From positions 62,001-126,000 of the forward strand of contig CAJTAL010000001.1 of the NCBI GenBank assembly GCA_910574285.1: a stretch of 64,000 nucleotides of DNA, given 5' to 3'. Below, in pieces: positions 34,623 through 43,890 of the stretch. Both the position numbers and the translations under genes were made by a program. How positions within the stretch are numbered: the stretch's first letter is position 1; each line of letters opens with the position of its first letter. The notes under the pieces are model-generated. The model was given only the letters and a program-made list of their open reading frames with translations. It searched no databases and was not told where the DNA came from. Source of the stretch: Lachnospiraceae bacterium. Its GTDB lineage: Bacteria; Bacillota; Clostridia; Lachnospirales; Lachnospiraceae.

Positions 34623-36386
34623 TCATTGACTTCTTGGCTCCAAAAATATATTAAACACCCTGTCATGTTCTGATTTCACATTTACATGAATACATAATGA
34701 TGTAATATCAGACAATTCTACCGATATTATTTGATTTTCCTTATCAAAGTCTCCAAGTTTTCTTAATTCCTGTGAGTCATACCCTGTTTCGGAATCCTCA
34801 TATGTGGCGTAAATCTCTCCTGACTCGGATTCCGATAATTCTCCGCATATTTGAATCTCATTTATATTAATCGGCGCTTCAAAACACACTTTTACATATG
34901 ATTTATTGATCGGCATATAAAGAAATCTATTTTTCTCAATGGACGCCGGATATGTAAATTGAATTTTCTGACCTTTTTGCTGAGGCATAACTGCATGAGG
35001 AAACCAATCATTCATTGTAATTGAGATATCCTCAGGTTCGGTCTTCTCTCCCAGATACTTTTCATAATCATTTTCCAGCAATTCTTTTACATAATCTGCC
35101 AAAAACACATTCGTTGCGGTACCCGGATGCGAATTAACAATGTTAATCCCCTCCGCATAGTGTCCGTCTTCTTCATATGCATCAACATATTCTTCCAACG
35201 GATTATATACTGGTATTCCGGCGTCTTCAAACAACGGCAATACTGAAGCATACCTTTCCTCATAATACTGCATCGAAGGTATACTGGGCGTAGCCACCAA
35301 AACCAAAGGAATGTCTAATGACCTTGCAAATTTTCCCAACGGGTCGACTGTTTCCTTTTTATACCTTTCGAGGTATGCTCCCCGTATAATTTCCAATTCC
35401 CACTGTTCATACGGAAATCCCGTCGTCTCATCAAAGTATCCCGTATTGTAATAACGATCATCTAAATATTGATTGATAAGATAAGTTATATTGGGAAAAA
35501 CAACCTTCAGCCATCTCATAGGCCTATCTGCAAAATAATCTTTAGTCTCTAATTGTCCTGGCACTAACTTTCCTTCCTGATCTTGATACTGGGCATCGTT
35601 CGTTACATATCCAATCAGAATCATATCCGGCTTTATATCTTCAATAAGATTGGTGTTCTTAAGGTAGTCTAACTGGTTCTGTGTAGACGCGCCACATTTC
35701 CCGACTCCGATTACAACACAGTCCTGATAACCACCTTCATATAATTTCCTTTGTAACTGGCGCCACCAAAGATAGTTACTATTAGAACAACCATCTCCCC
35801 ATATAAACGAATCACCGATAACCATAATCTTTTTCTTATCTTCCAATGCATCCAGATCCAAGGGGTAATCATCTATCATCCAAAGGGGATAACCGTACTC
35901 ATTTTGTGTTACATTAGCAATATGATATCCATATTTCTCAAGCTGGATGTTCTGATCGTCAATCTTCCACAAACCATATTGAGGCATGATGCTATCTACA
36001 AAACAAAATATAGAAAATACTATTCCGGCTATAACCATCATGTATTTCACCGAACAAAATGGTAGTATCCGTATACCATGTACAACTGCTATTTCTGATT
36101 TCTTTGTCTTATCTGTCCATACATAGATGATCAGGAGAATGGTCAATAAGGTCAGGTTTACTCCGAATCCTACTCCCAAAACTTTTTTTACCATATCTGC
36201 ATTGAATTCAAGGAAATCATAGGTAGAATAAAGATTACCTGCATACAAGACAAAAAGACTGAGCAGACTGCCAATAGAGAAAAAATAAAAAAATATTGAA
36301 ATTATCCCTTTCTTCCGCTTTCTCATTAGAATATATGAAAAGAGCATAAATACAAATGAATAAATCAATTCTATAATCCAATACAT
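34623..36386 (-). CDS. Membrane-anchored SGNH/GDSL hydrolase-like protein
   Basis: 587 residues. Four N-terminal membrane helices (about 1-20, 28-50, 70-90, 113-133), then an SGNH domain with GDSFIWGDG (GDS at 191-193), GKCGASTQNQLDYL, GYVTNDAQ and a late NSHPG block supplying the catalytic His; the C-terminal 120 residues are beta-rich. Such proteins in polysaccharide loci add or remove ester groups. It follows the carbamoyltransferase and SxtJ-like gene, an association seen in many polysaccharide clusters, suggesting one decoration module. Confidence 0.75.
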   Translation of the reverse strand: MYWIIELIYSFVFMLFSYILMRKRKKGIISIFFYFFSIGSLLSLFVLYAGNLYSTYDFLEFNADMVKKVLGVGFGVNLTLLTILLIIYVWTDKTKKSEIAVVHGIRILPFCSVKYMMVIAGIVFSIFCFVDSIMPQYGLWKIDDQNIQLEKYGYHIANVTQNEYGYPLWMIDDYPLDLDALEDKKKIMVIGDSFIWGDGCSNSNYLWWRQLQRKLYEGGYQDCVVIGVGKCGASTQNQLDYLKNTNLIEDIKPDMILIGYVTNDAQYQDQEGKLVPGQLETKDYFADRPMRWLKVVFPNITYLINQYLDDRYYNTGYFDETTGFPYEQWELEIIRGAYLERYKKETVDPLGKFARSLDIPLVLVATPSIPSMQYYEERYASVLPLFEDAGIPVYNPLEEYVDAYEEDGHYAEGINIVNSHPGTATNVFLADYVKELLENDYEKYLGEKTEPEDISITMNDWFPHAVMPQQKGQKIQFTYPASIEKNRFLYMPINKSYVKVCFEAPININEIQICGELSESESGEIYATYEDSETGYDSQELRKLGDFDKENQIISVELSDITSLCIHVNVKSEHDRVFNIFLEPRSQ

Positions 36387-36422
36387 GATAAATCCTCGAT
36401 TTCTCTGAAAATAGAATACTTT

Positions 36423-37013
36423 CTAAAACAGTGTATAAATAAACGGCGCAAAAACAGAAGAAGAAACAAAGAAGAGAACAATGCCTATCATTAAAAGTAC
36501 AACAACAACCGGAATAAAAATAAATTTCCTGTTTAAAATCATGTACTGAATTAGTCCGAAGGATACTCCTCTAATTCCCTTTGCTTCTACCTTTTTCTTT
36601 TCTTTCCACGGTGAAAAACAAGAATTTTCTTCTCCCTTATATTCGTCATCCCACAATATATACGAATAATTATTCTTCCTGTTTTTCATAATAAAACTAA
36701 TCGGGACTACAAAAATACCGTATACTATAAAGAGCAAGACAGAAAAGATAATATTTCCTAACTTATTTCCAATACAGCGCATTCCGTTATAAAACCATGT
36801 GATACTCTGCGGAACCAACGCTCCCGCCATAAAAAGTAATATGCCAATCGCACCTGATATTTCCCACAAATATGCCATATTACTATACGTTACTATCCAA
36901 CGCAGAAAGCTTATCAATATTAAAATAATTCCCGACATCAAACCAAACAAGCTGCTATCTTCTACCTTTTTTTCATCAATTCTAAGCTTTCTTTTTTTCA
37001 TATACTCAGTCAA
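36423..37013 (-). CDS. SxtJ-like membrane protein
   Basis: 196 residues with four or five hydrophobic segments. The part FMAGALVPQSITWFYNGMRCIGNKLGNIIFSVLLFIVYGIFVVP fits the SxtJ family, small membrane proteins that accompany carbamoyltransferases in polysaccharide and saxitoxin-type clusters. It overlaps the carbamoyltransferase stop by 8 bp, so the two are translated together. Biochemical role is unknown for the family. Confidence 0.65.
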   Translation of the reverse strand: MTEYMKKRKLRIDEKKVEDSSLFGLMSGIILILISFLRWIVTYSNMAYLWEISGAIGILLFMAGALVPQSITWFYNGMRCIGNKLGNIIFSVLLFIVYGIFVVPISFIMKNRKNNYSYILWDDEYKGEENSCFSPWKEKKKVEAKGIRGVSFGLIQYMILNRKFIFIPVVVVLLMIGIVLFFVSSSVFAPFIYTLF

Positions 37014-38847
37014 GTGAAAACCTCCTTAACCACTGTTGCCTACTCTCTTCGTCAAATGCCCTCCCATCCTGGTTTTTCTTTTCTAAAAGCCTGTTCCCGA
37101 TAACAACATAATCCATATCTGTAGCCATAAAACATCGGTATGCATCTTCCGCTGTATTAATTATCGGCTCTCCTCTTACGTTAAAGGATGTATTGACAAT
37201 CACACTATAGCCCGTAAGAGCCTTATATTGTTGAATGACTTTATACATAAATGGATTCCGCTCTTCATCTATAGTCTGGACACGGGCGGAATAGTCAAGA
37301 TGAGTAACTGCCGGGATATCAGATCTGACCTGATTGATAATCTCAGAAATTGTTCTCCGACTCCGTTCATATGATAATCTTCTCTTCTCCTGTACATAGA
37401 CCGTTTTCAGCATATACGGCGATTCCTTATCCATATCAAAATATGTTTCCGCATCCTCCTTCAATACCATAGGCGCAAATGGCCTGAAACTTTCCCTGAA
37501 CTTAATCTTTAAGTTTAAGCGTGCCTGCATCTGCGGATCTGTCGCCGCCCCCAGGATAGAGCGATTCCCTAATGCTCTGGGTCCCCATTCCATCCTTCCT
37601 CTTGCAACACCTACAATGTAATTTTCTGACAAAAGACAGGCTATTTTCTTTACAAGATCCTCTTCGTCATATACCTCCCACGCTGCATTCAGTCTTTTCA
37701 GAACCTCGTCGTCTTCTTTGCTCTCATCTTTAATAGAAGGTCCTAAAAAGCTGCCTTTCATAGAATCATTCGCGTTGAGTTTTTTTGCATTGCCAAGTAT
37801 CTTGTGCCAATAGTAAAGGGCTGCACCAAGCGCACCACCTGCATCACCAGAAGCCGGCTGTATCCAAATGGAATCAAAGCCTGATTTCTTCTCAATATAT
37901 CCCATTGTCACAACATTCAATGCAACACCACCTGCAAGACACAGGTTTTTCATTCCGGTCTTTTTACGTACATACTGTGCCATCTTTAGTACGATTTCGT
38001 TCGTAACCTGTTGGATACTTGCGGCTATATCCATTTCATGCTGCGTAATCGGTCCTTCAGGTTTTCTGGCCAGGTGCCCAAACAGCTCCTCAAACTTCTT
38101 ATTGATCGTGTGAAGAGAATATGTATACGCAAAATATCTCTGATTTAAAATGACAGAACCATCTTCACAGATATGTACCAGCTTGTTCCTGATTATATCG
38201 GAATAGACTGGATTTCCATAGGGTGCAAGTCCCATAAGTTTATATTCACCAAAATTAATTCTAAAGCCTGCATAAAAAGTAAAAGCGGAGTACAATAATC
38301 CTATGGAATTCGGGTATCTGCTTTCCTCAATGATCTGAATATTATTACCTCTCCCTATACCATAAGTACTGGTCGCCCATTCTCCAACACCGTCAATCGT
38401 AATTATTGCTGCTTCTTCAAACGGAGATGGATAAAATGCGCTCGCCGCATGAGATATATGATGCTCACAGTTGAATATCGTCTTTTTTATTCCAAGTTCA
38501 TCGTCAATAATCTTTCCCATCCATAGATTTTTCGTCATCCATTTTGGCATTGCAGCCTCAAATAATCCCAATCCCTTCGGCGCCGTCACATGGAACATCG
38601 TAATAAGACGGTCGAATTTGACGATACTGTCCTCGTAAAAAACAATATGATCAACTTCTTCTATATCAATGCCTGCTTCCTCCAAACAATAGCCGACTGC
38701 ATGATGAGGGAAAGACGAATCACCTTTAATTCTGCTGAACCGTTCTTCGGAGGCTGCGGCGACGATATCTCCATTTACAAGAATAGAGGCGGCAGAGTCA
38801 TGATAATATGCGGATATTCCTAATACAATTATTCTTTTATTTTTCAT
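37006..38847 (-). CDS. Carbamoyltransferase (NodU/CmcH family)
   Basis: 613 residues, full length. N-terminal Kae1-like domain with GISAYYHDSAASILVNG, EERFSRIKGDSSFP, and the metal-site EHHISHAASAF; the C-terminal domain has ARGRMEWGPRALGNRSILG, FRESFRPFAPMVL and NTSFNVRGEPIINT. Transfers carbamoyl from carbamoyl phosphate to a sugar hydroxyl via a carbamoyl-adenylate. In this operon it should carbamoylate a capsule sugar. Confidence 0.93.
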   Translation of the reverse strand: MKNKRIIVLGISAYYHDSAASILVNGDIVAAASEERFSRIKGDSSFPHHAVGYCLEEAGIDIEEVDHIVFYEDSIVKFDRLITMFHVTAPKGLGLFEAAMPKWMTKNLWMGKIIDDELGIKKTIFNCEHHISHAASAFYPSPFEEAAIITIDGVGEWATSTYGIGRGNNIQIIEESRYPNSIGLLYSAFTFYAGFRINFGEYKLMGLAPYGNPVYSDIIRNKLVHICEDGSVILNQRYFAYTYSLHTINKKFEELFGHLARKPEGPITQHEMDIAASIQQVTNEIVLKMAQYVRKKTGMKNLCLAGGVALNVVTMGYIEKKSGFDSIWIQPASGDAGGALGAALYYWHKILGNAKKLNANDSMKGSFLGPSIKDESKEDDEVLKRLNAAWEVYDEEDLVKKIACLLSENYIVGVARGRMEWGPRALGNRSILGAATDPQMQARLNLKIKFRESFRPFAPMVLKEDAETYFDMDKESPYMLKTVYVQEKRRLSYERSRRTISEIINQVRSDIPAVTHLDYSARVQTIDEERNPFMYKVIQQYKALTGYSVIVNTSFNVRGEPIINTAEDAYRCFMATDMDYVVIGNRLLEKKNQDGRAFDEESRQQWLRRFSLD

Positions 38848-38892
38848 TTAATTTCCTCCAACAACTATTAATATTAGGAAATATTGCTGATA

Positions 38893-39876
38893 TTAGCTTT
38901 CTTTCAGTACCGGAATTTCTATCATTTTACCAAGCTTTTCATCCCAAATATCCGGATGAAATGCCTCAAATCCTGCATCTGTAAAAAAAGTGAATTCTGA
39001 AAAATATACTTGACCGTTAACTTCATAAAAATCTGTTCTTAAAAACGGATGTCCCTGACTAAGTATTCCTGCCAATTCAAGCATTTCATCTAACGTTACA
39101 GGTTTTTTCAACGGAACCCTGCTATTGGGGAAGTTTTGTTTTAATTTAAGTAGTTTCCATGAAGTATCAAAATAATCAATAGTTTCATCCTGAGTTTTAT
39201 CATTCTGAATTGTTTGAATCAAATATGGTATACCATTAAAGCAGAAAATTTTATAAACACTAAGATTTTGCGTTTTATTTGCATCTTCCATATATTGCTC
39301 GGCAATGATTCTTGGTTTTACTCCTTTATATGGCCATTCACGATTATATTTAAAATAATTTACCTTCAAAGATTTATTAATTTTTCTTCTTATTGCATTA
39401 TAATTAATCTTTGACTTATCCCGTACAATAACAAGTCCTCCTGAATCGTGAGTACATTTAAGCACAAACTGATCTGGTAAAATATCAAAATCAATATCTT
39501 TAAAATGTTCCCATACTCCTAATGTAGGAATAACATATTTTTCTCCGATAACCGATGCGACATATTTTTTGACTTCGAATTTATCTACCATTGTAGTATA
39601 CTCTGGTTTTCTGTTATACAATTTCAACCATTGAAGTTTCTCATTAAAAGTTTTTGGATGATCCAAATCCGGATAATAGCCCATTCTTGTTTTAAATTTG
39701 TGCCATAAATATCTTTTATCAGTATCCCCCGGCATCAATCCCCGATTTGCCAAAAAAACATATCTTCTGTCCTTATCAGATAATATGCCAACTATTTTTG
39801 TTACCTTACTATTCATTTTCATGTTCTTTTTATTATTATGATATTTATAGGAGCAGCAATACCATGTTCCTTTCAT
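38893..39876 (-). CDS. TupA-like ATP-grasp protein
   Basis: 327 residues; ATG overlaps the previous stop as ATGA. KRYLWHKFKTRMGYYPDLDHPKTFNEKLQWLKLYNR is the hallmark opening of TupA-like ATP-grasp proteins, followed by KYVIPTLGVWEHFKDIDFD, FVLKCTHDSGGLVIVRDKS and FSEFTFFTDAGFEAFHP. Family members are found in polysaccharide clusters and are thought to attach amino acids or similar groups to sugars. Acceptor here unknown. Confidence 0.85.
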   Translation of the reverse strand: MKGTWYCCSYKYHNNKKNMKMNSKVTKIVGILSDKDRRYVFLANRGLMPGDTDKRYLWHKFKTRMGYYPDLDHPKTFNEKLQWLKLYNRKPEYTTMVDKFEVKKYVASVIGEKYVIPTLGVWEHFKDIDFDILPDQFVLKCTHDSGGLVIVRDKSKINYNAIRRKINKSLKVNYFKYNREWPYKGVKPRIIAEQYMEDANKTQNLSVYKIFCFNGIPYLIQTIQNDKTQDETIDYFDTSWKLLKLKQNFPNSRVPLKKPVTLDEMLELAGILSQGHPFLRTDFYEVNGQVYFSEFTFFTDAGFEAFHPDIWDEKLGKMIEIPVLKES

Positions 39877-40433
39877 TTTAATAATATCTTTTTCTTTGTA
39901 AAGTATTCCTTCTTCTCTGCTTTGGACATTTCATTCGTCGGATAGAATACTTTCTTTTCTAAAGCATGCTGATAATATTCATCTATACTTTCAATCACTT
40001 TTGCCGGCACTCCAACTGCAACACTATTGTCAGGAATATCACGAACAACAATCGCTCCTGCACCAATAACAACATTATCTCCAATCGTTACACCAGGCAT
40101 AATATAAGCCCCTGTACCTATATATACTCTGTTGCCAATAATCACTGGCGCGATTTTATCCATTTTCTTATCCCCGAAATACTTATTTTTATTTAAGATA
40201 TCTACGTCTCCGTCATGAGTAATTAATCTTACATCAGCCGCCAATAAGCACTCATTTCCAATTTTAATCAAATATGGTTCTGTTCCGAAAGCGTTAATTT
40301 TACAATTTAAAGTAACATCTTCACCTATCAAAGTTCCTCTTTTCTTTAAGTAATTGATTTTTCCCAAGTTACTACGTTCAGCAATAGTTAATTTGATAAA
40401 TTCGCTTACTCTTTTAAATATCAAATCTATCAT
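39873..40433 (-). CDS. Left-handed beta-helix acyltransferase
   Basis: 186 residues. Hexapeptide repeats from about residue 85 (VIIGNRVYIGTGAYIMPGVTIGDNVVIGAGAIVVRDIPDNSVAVGVPAKVI) define a maltose/galactoside O-acetyltransferase-type enzyme. ATGA overlaps couple it to both neighbours. Likely O-acetylates a capsule sugar or intermediate. Confidence 0.88.
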   Translation of the reverse strand: MIDLIFKRVSEFIKLTIAERSNLGKINYLKKRGTLIGEDVTLNCKINAFGTEPYLIKIGNECLLAADVRLITHDGDVDILNKNKYFGDKKMDKIAPVIIGNRVYIGTGAYIMPGVTIGDNVVIGAGAIVVRDIPDNSVAVGVPAKVIESIDEYYQHALEKKVFYPTNEMSKAEKKEYFTKKKILLK

Positions 40434-41929
40434 CCTCTTCCCTTCAGCAATTTTATCATTTTTGTAATATTATTACGATATACAATCACATTCACTGTTA
40501 TCATTACAATAACCCATATAATAAATATCTTAACAGCCAAAATCCCCCATGAAAAATATGTATCTTTTGCTAATTTGAATTCCCAACAATTACAACATAA
40601 CAATACGACTATATTAATTGTTATATCTACAGCTATTTGTTTCAATGTAATACAAAGCGGCCAATTAATAATATTATTCCGGCAATAACTGATCATCCAT
40701 ACAGCTTGATAAAACATGGCAATTATAGTTCCGATTGTTACGCCTATTAACCCCCATTTACTTACAGCAAAAACTGATATAACAATATTTATTATTGCAG
40801 AAACCACAAAGCATCTCTGCGTTTGTTTATAATGTCCGGCTGCTAAAATCAGCATATTTTGTGGGATTTTTATGCAATATGTTTCATTTGCAAGTGTAAG
40901 CAATATAGCAAAAACCGGTTGGTAATAATCCACATCCGTTACTCCGCATGTATATACTTGAACAAATGGCACTATTAAGTATAATGTACACCCAAACAAT
41001 AGCATAGTAACTGAATGCATTCCCCATTCGACCAAGCCAAAAATAGTGTTCAATTTGTCTGTTTCTTCTCTTGCCAAAAGATTACCTAACAATGATTGTA
41101 TTCCATTCGTCAATGATATATACAAATTTCTAATTCCCTTTATCACAAGATAATACACGGAGTACACTGAAACATCAGATAATGTTGCAAAAATTGTTAA
41201 TACGATAGTATCCGTTCCGTCTAAAACAACTGCCGCAATATGCTGAGCTACACCATTCCACTTCTGTTCAATGGGTTCTTTATCATATACAACATTCTTA
41301 TCAATGAAATAATTCTTATTTATATATAATGTAGTATATATTGGTCTTAACAAAAATATTAGAGAAGTTGTCAGCATTACAATTTGTATACTGGCACCTA
41401 ACTCTATTAAAATCGCACAAGCAACAGTATTTAAAACAGTCGTAGTTATTTGTATACCATACTGAATATAACCTTTTTGATCAGCAACCAGCAAAAGTTG
41501 ATTTACTATTCCAAAATAATATTGAGCAAATATACTTATGCTAATTGCTAAGATGAGTGTTACAACATATATATATCCATACTTTCTGCTGATAATTAAT
41601 GGATATAAAACCATAAGAGCACAAATATAAATCAATAATATTTCTGCTAAACGATTAAAAAACTTTCTTGCAGATTTTATAATTGCACTTATCTCACGAT
41701 TATCTCCTTCAGCTAATGGTTTATATAAACTAGATTTTACAACTGCACCAACACCCAAATCCAAAAATACAATAATATGTAAAAACTGCTGTATAGAATT
41801 CGTCAATCCATTTACTTCAGATCCAAAACAATTCAATATTAACCTTGGAAGAATAAATCCACATATTACAGCAACAATTTGATTCAATAACGAAGTGACT
41901 GTATTGTATATCAGTCTCCTTTTTCTCAT
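40430..41929 (-). CDS. Polysaccharide flippase (Wzx/RfbX-like)
   Basis: 499 residues from the ATG at 41929 (MRKRRLIYNTVTSLLNQ), which has AAGGAG 6 nt upstream and overlaps the Wzy stop as ATGA; an upstream in-frame ATG at 41950 lacks these supports. Twelve to fourteen membrane helices of the MOP/MATE superfamily, with FGSEVNGLTNSIQQFLHIIVFLDLGVGAVV typical of O-antigen flippases. Moves lipid-linked repeat units across the membrane. Confidence 0.9.
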   Translation of the reverse strand: MRKRRLIYNTVTSLLNQIVAVICGFILPRLILNCFGSEVNGLTNSIQQFLHIIVFLDLGVGAVVKSSLYKPLAEGDNREISAIIKSARKFFNRLAEILLIYICALMVLYPLIISRKYGYIYVVTLILAISISIFAQYYFGIVNQLLLVADQKGYIQYGIQITTTVLNTVACAILIELGASIQIVMLTTSLIFLLRPIYTTLYINKNYFIDKNVVYDKEPIEQKWNGVAQHIAAVVLDGTDTIVLTIFATLSDVSVYSVYYLVIKGIRNLYISLTNGIQSLLGNLLAREETDKLNTIFGLVEWGMHSVTMLLFGCTLYLIVPFVQVYTCGVTDVDYYQPVFAILLTLANETYCIKIPQNMLILAAGHYKQTQRCFVVSAIINIVISVFAVSKWGLIGVTIGTIIAMFYQAVWMISYCRNNIINWPLCITLKQIAVDITINIVVLLCCNCWEFKLAKDTYFSWGILAVKIFIIWVIVMITVNVIVYRNNITKMIKLLKGRG

Positions 41930-43218
41930 GTAACACTCCTTATTCGACATTTACTTCGAGACTTATTTTCCAACAGAAAATATAATATAAATAATAATAT
42001 AAAATTTGTCCAATTACTTGCCACGTGTGTTATCATAAAATATAATGCCACATATATTGAAAAGAAACGCACAAAAACATTCTTAAAATTTGAAAACAGA
42101 TCTAGCATTTTCTTATACATCCATAATCCCATCGGAAATCCAACCCATGACATATTGGCCACAGCCTCACTGAACCAACTTACTGTATTTCGGCTTCTTA
42201 CGTTTTCCAAAAGCTGTTGATTCCAGGCTGCCATATAATAATCTCCATATGGATAAGGTTTGTCTGGCCAAACATTTCGTGGTATATAAAAAAGAAAATC
42301 ATATATGAACGATTGAAGTGGATAATCTAAAATCTGAATCGTATCCGGATGTAGCAGAGAATATATAACAAGTTTCATATCCAAAACTCTGGAAAAATAT
42401 ATAACATACATTTCCATAAATCCTGATGCTCCGCCGCCAACCGTTTTTTTTACAATTGACTGATATAACACAAAATAACCAATTACGAAGCTTACTCCCA
42501 CCATGATACTAAACCAGGGTGTTTTATCTTTTTTCAATATATCTATCATTACTAATACAATTATTAAAAGTCCTCCCAAGGTACGTTTTGACGAAAATAA
42601 TAATATTTGTACAGTAATAAATAAAAGGTAACTCTTTCCAATCAACCGATTTTTCAAACTTTTACTATCACTTAAAACGAACCAAAGTGCAACAACTGCA
42701 ACCATACTTAATGATAGTATGATTAACATTGCCCCATTATGATATTCAAAAGCTTCTGTGGTAATATTATAGATATCTGTTCTGTTAAACGCAGCAAACG
42801 ATTCAAAATATAAACTTGGAATTGGCGCAAAAATTGCAAAAAAAGTCGGAAAAAACGTGATAACTAAACAAAGAAAAATTATTGGTCTGGGTATATCTAT
42901 GGAATTGATGCTATTAAACATTTCTTCTCTGAAAATATTATCTTTTCTTAATGCCAACCTTCTCAATATGTCGGAAAAGACTATTACAAACAATAAATAT
43001 ATAAAATCAACTGCCATATCATTTCTTATGTATTGATATCCATGAGATGTAATATTTAATTCTCCATATATAGCAATAATTAACTCTGGAAACACGAAAA
43101 AAGCACAAAAGACATAATATGCAACCCAATATACATTGATTGTAATTCCCTTCTTTAATATCGAATATAATAACTGTATTAAAATGAATATTAAAATACT
43201 AATCTCTATAATCTTCAT
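41926..43218 (-). CDS. Oligosaccharide repeat-unit polymerase (Wzy-like)
   Basis: 430 residues with about ten to twelve membrane helices and a large external loop containing the region around YIPRNVWPDKPYPYGDYY, typical of EpsG/Wzy-type polymerases. Sequence conservation in this family is low, so the call rests on topology, this motif and its place next to the flippase. Joins repeat units on the outer face of the membrane. Confidence 0.82.
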   Translation of the reverse strand: MKIIEISILIFILIQLLYSILKKGITINVYWVAYYVFCAFFVFPELIIAIYGELNITSHGYQYIRNDMAVDFIYLLFVIVFSDILRRLALRKDNIFREEMFNSINSIDIPRPIIFLCLVITFFPTFFAIFAPIPSLYFESFAAFNRTDIYNITTEAFEYHNGAMLIILSLSMVAVVALWFVLSDSKSLKNRLIGKSYLLFITVQILLFSSKRTLGGLLIIVLVMIDILKKDKTPWFSIMVGVSFVIGYFVLYQSIVKKTVGGGASGFMEMYVIYFSRVLDMKLVIYSLLHPDTIQILDYPLQSFIYDFLFYIPRNVWPDKPYPYGDYYMAAWNQQLLENVRSRNTVSWFSEAVANMSWVGFPMGLWMYKKMLDLFSNFKNVFVRFFSIYVALYFMITHVASNWTNFILLFILYFLLENKSRSKCRIRSVT

Positions 43219-43277
43219 CTTGTTTATAACCTTTTATATCAGCTAATTCTTTATCACTCGCATAAAACACACACTAT

Positions 43278-43848
43278 CTATTCTCCCCATTTCTCTCGCC
43301 CTGAATTTGATATTTTAATTGCAGGTACACCTGCAACGGTAATATTCTCTTCATGAAAGCTTGATACAACAACTGCTCCTGCCCCTACCGCTACACCATC
43401 AGGCAGGAACACCCCCCCCCACTACATGTGATCCTATGCCTATTACTACATTATCTCCAATAACAGGAGTATCATCATTATTTCCTCCTGCCACAAAAGA
43501 AGTCATAACATGGATGGTTGCATTTTTTCCAATTCTAACTCTTCCATTAATTATAATTGGACCTACGTGCATAATCTTTAAACCTCTATTACAAGTATTG
43601 GGAGAAATATGTATTTGAGTTTTCAGCATTAAATAATTTAACTTTACTCTGTAAAAAGTATACATAATATTTCTACCTGTATTCTTATAATATTCTGTAT
43701 ATCTTAAACTTCTTTGATAATGCCATAAAATTGCATCCTCGAACCCTCCAAGTAATCTGAGAAAATATACAACATTACTCATGCTACCTAAGTATCTCGA
43801 TCTTTCACATTTCAGATAATCCTTGAGTTCAGCTTTTGTTTTTATCAT
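43278..43848 (-). pseudogene. Serine-O-acetyltransferase-like hexapeptide acetyltransferase, out of frame at a G9 tract (phase-variable candidate)
   Basis: From 43848 the frame encodes about 145 residues of a CysE-like/capsule acetyltransferase (hexapeptide repeats IIINGRVRIGKNATIHVMTSFV, DTPVIGDNVVIGIGSHVVGG), then hits a run of nine Gs (43412-43420, written as C on the plus strand) and stops at 43399. With eight Gs the frame continues VFLPDGVAVGAGAVVVSS, ENITVAGVPAIKISNSG and REKWGE to a TAG at 43278, giving a normal 189-residue enzyme. The last strand and C-terminal helix are otherwise lost. A homopolymer at the switch point suggests slipped-strand on/off control of capsule acetylation, though a one-base sequencing error is possible. 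Confidence 0.85.
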
Positions 43849-43890
43849 ACTACTCTCCTTTCATTATTCACATACTCTCTTCTTATATCA

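Noticed and set aside
43412-43420. Treating the G9 tract simply as an assembly error
   Set aside because: Cannot be excluded, but a homopolymer exactly at the frame break of a surface-sugar gene is also the classic phase-variation pattern, so it is reported as a testable candidate instead.
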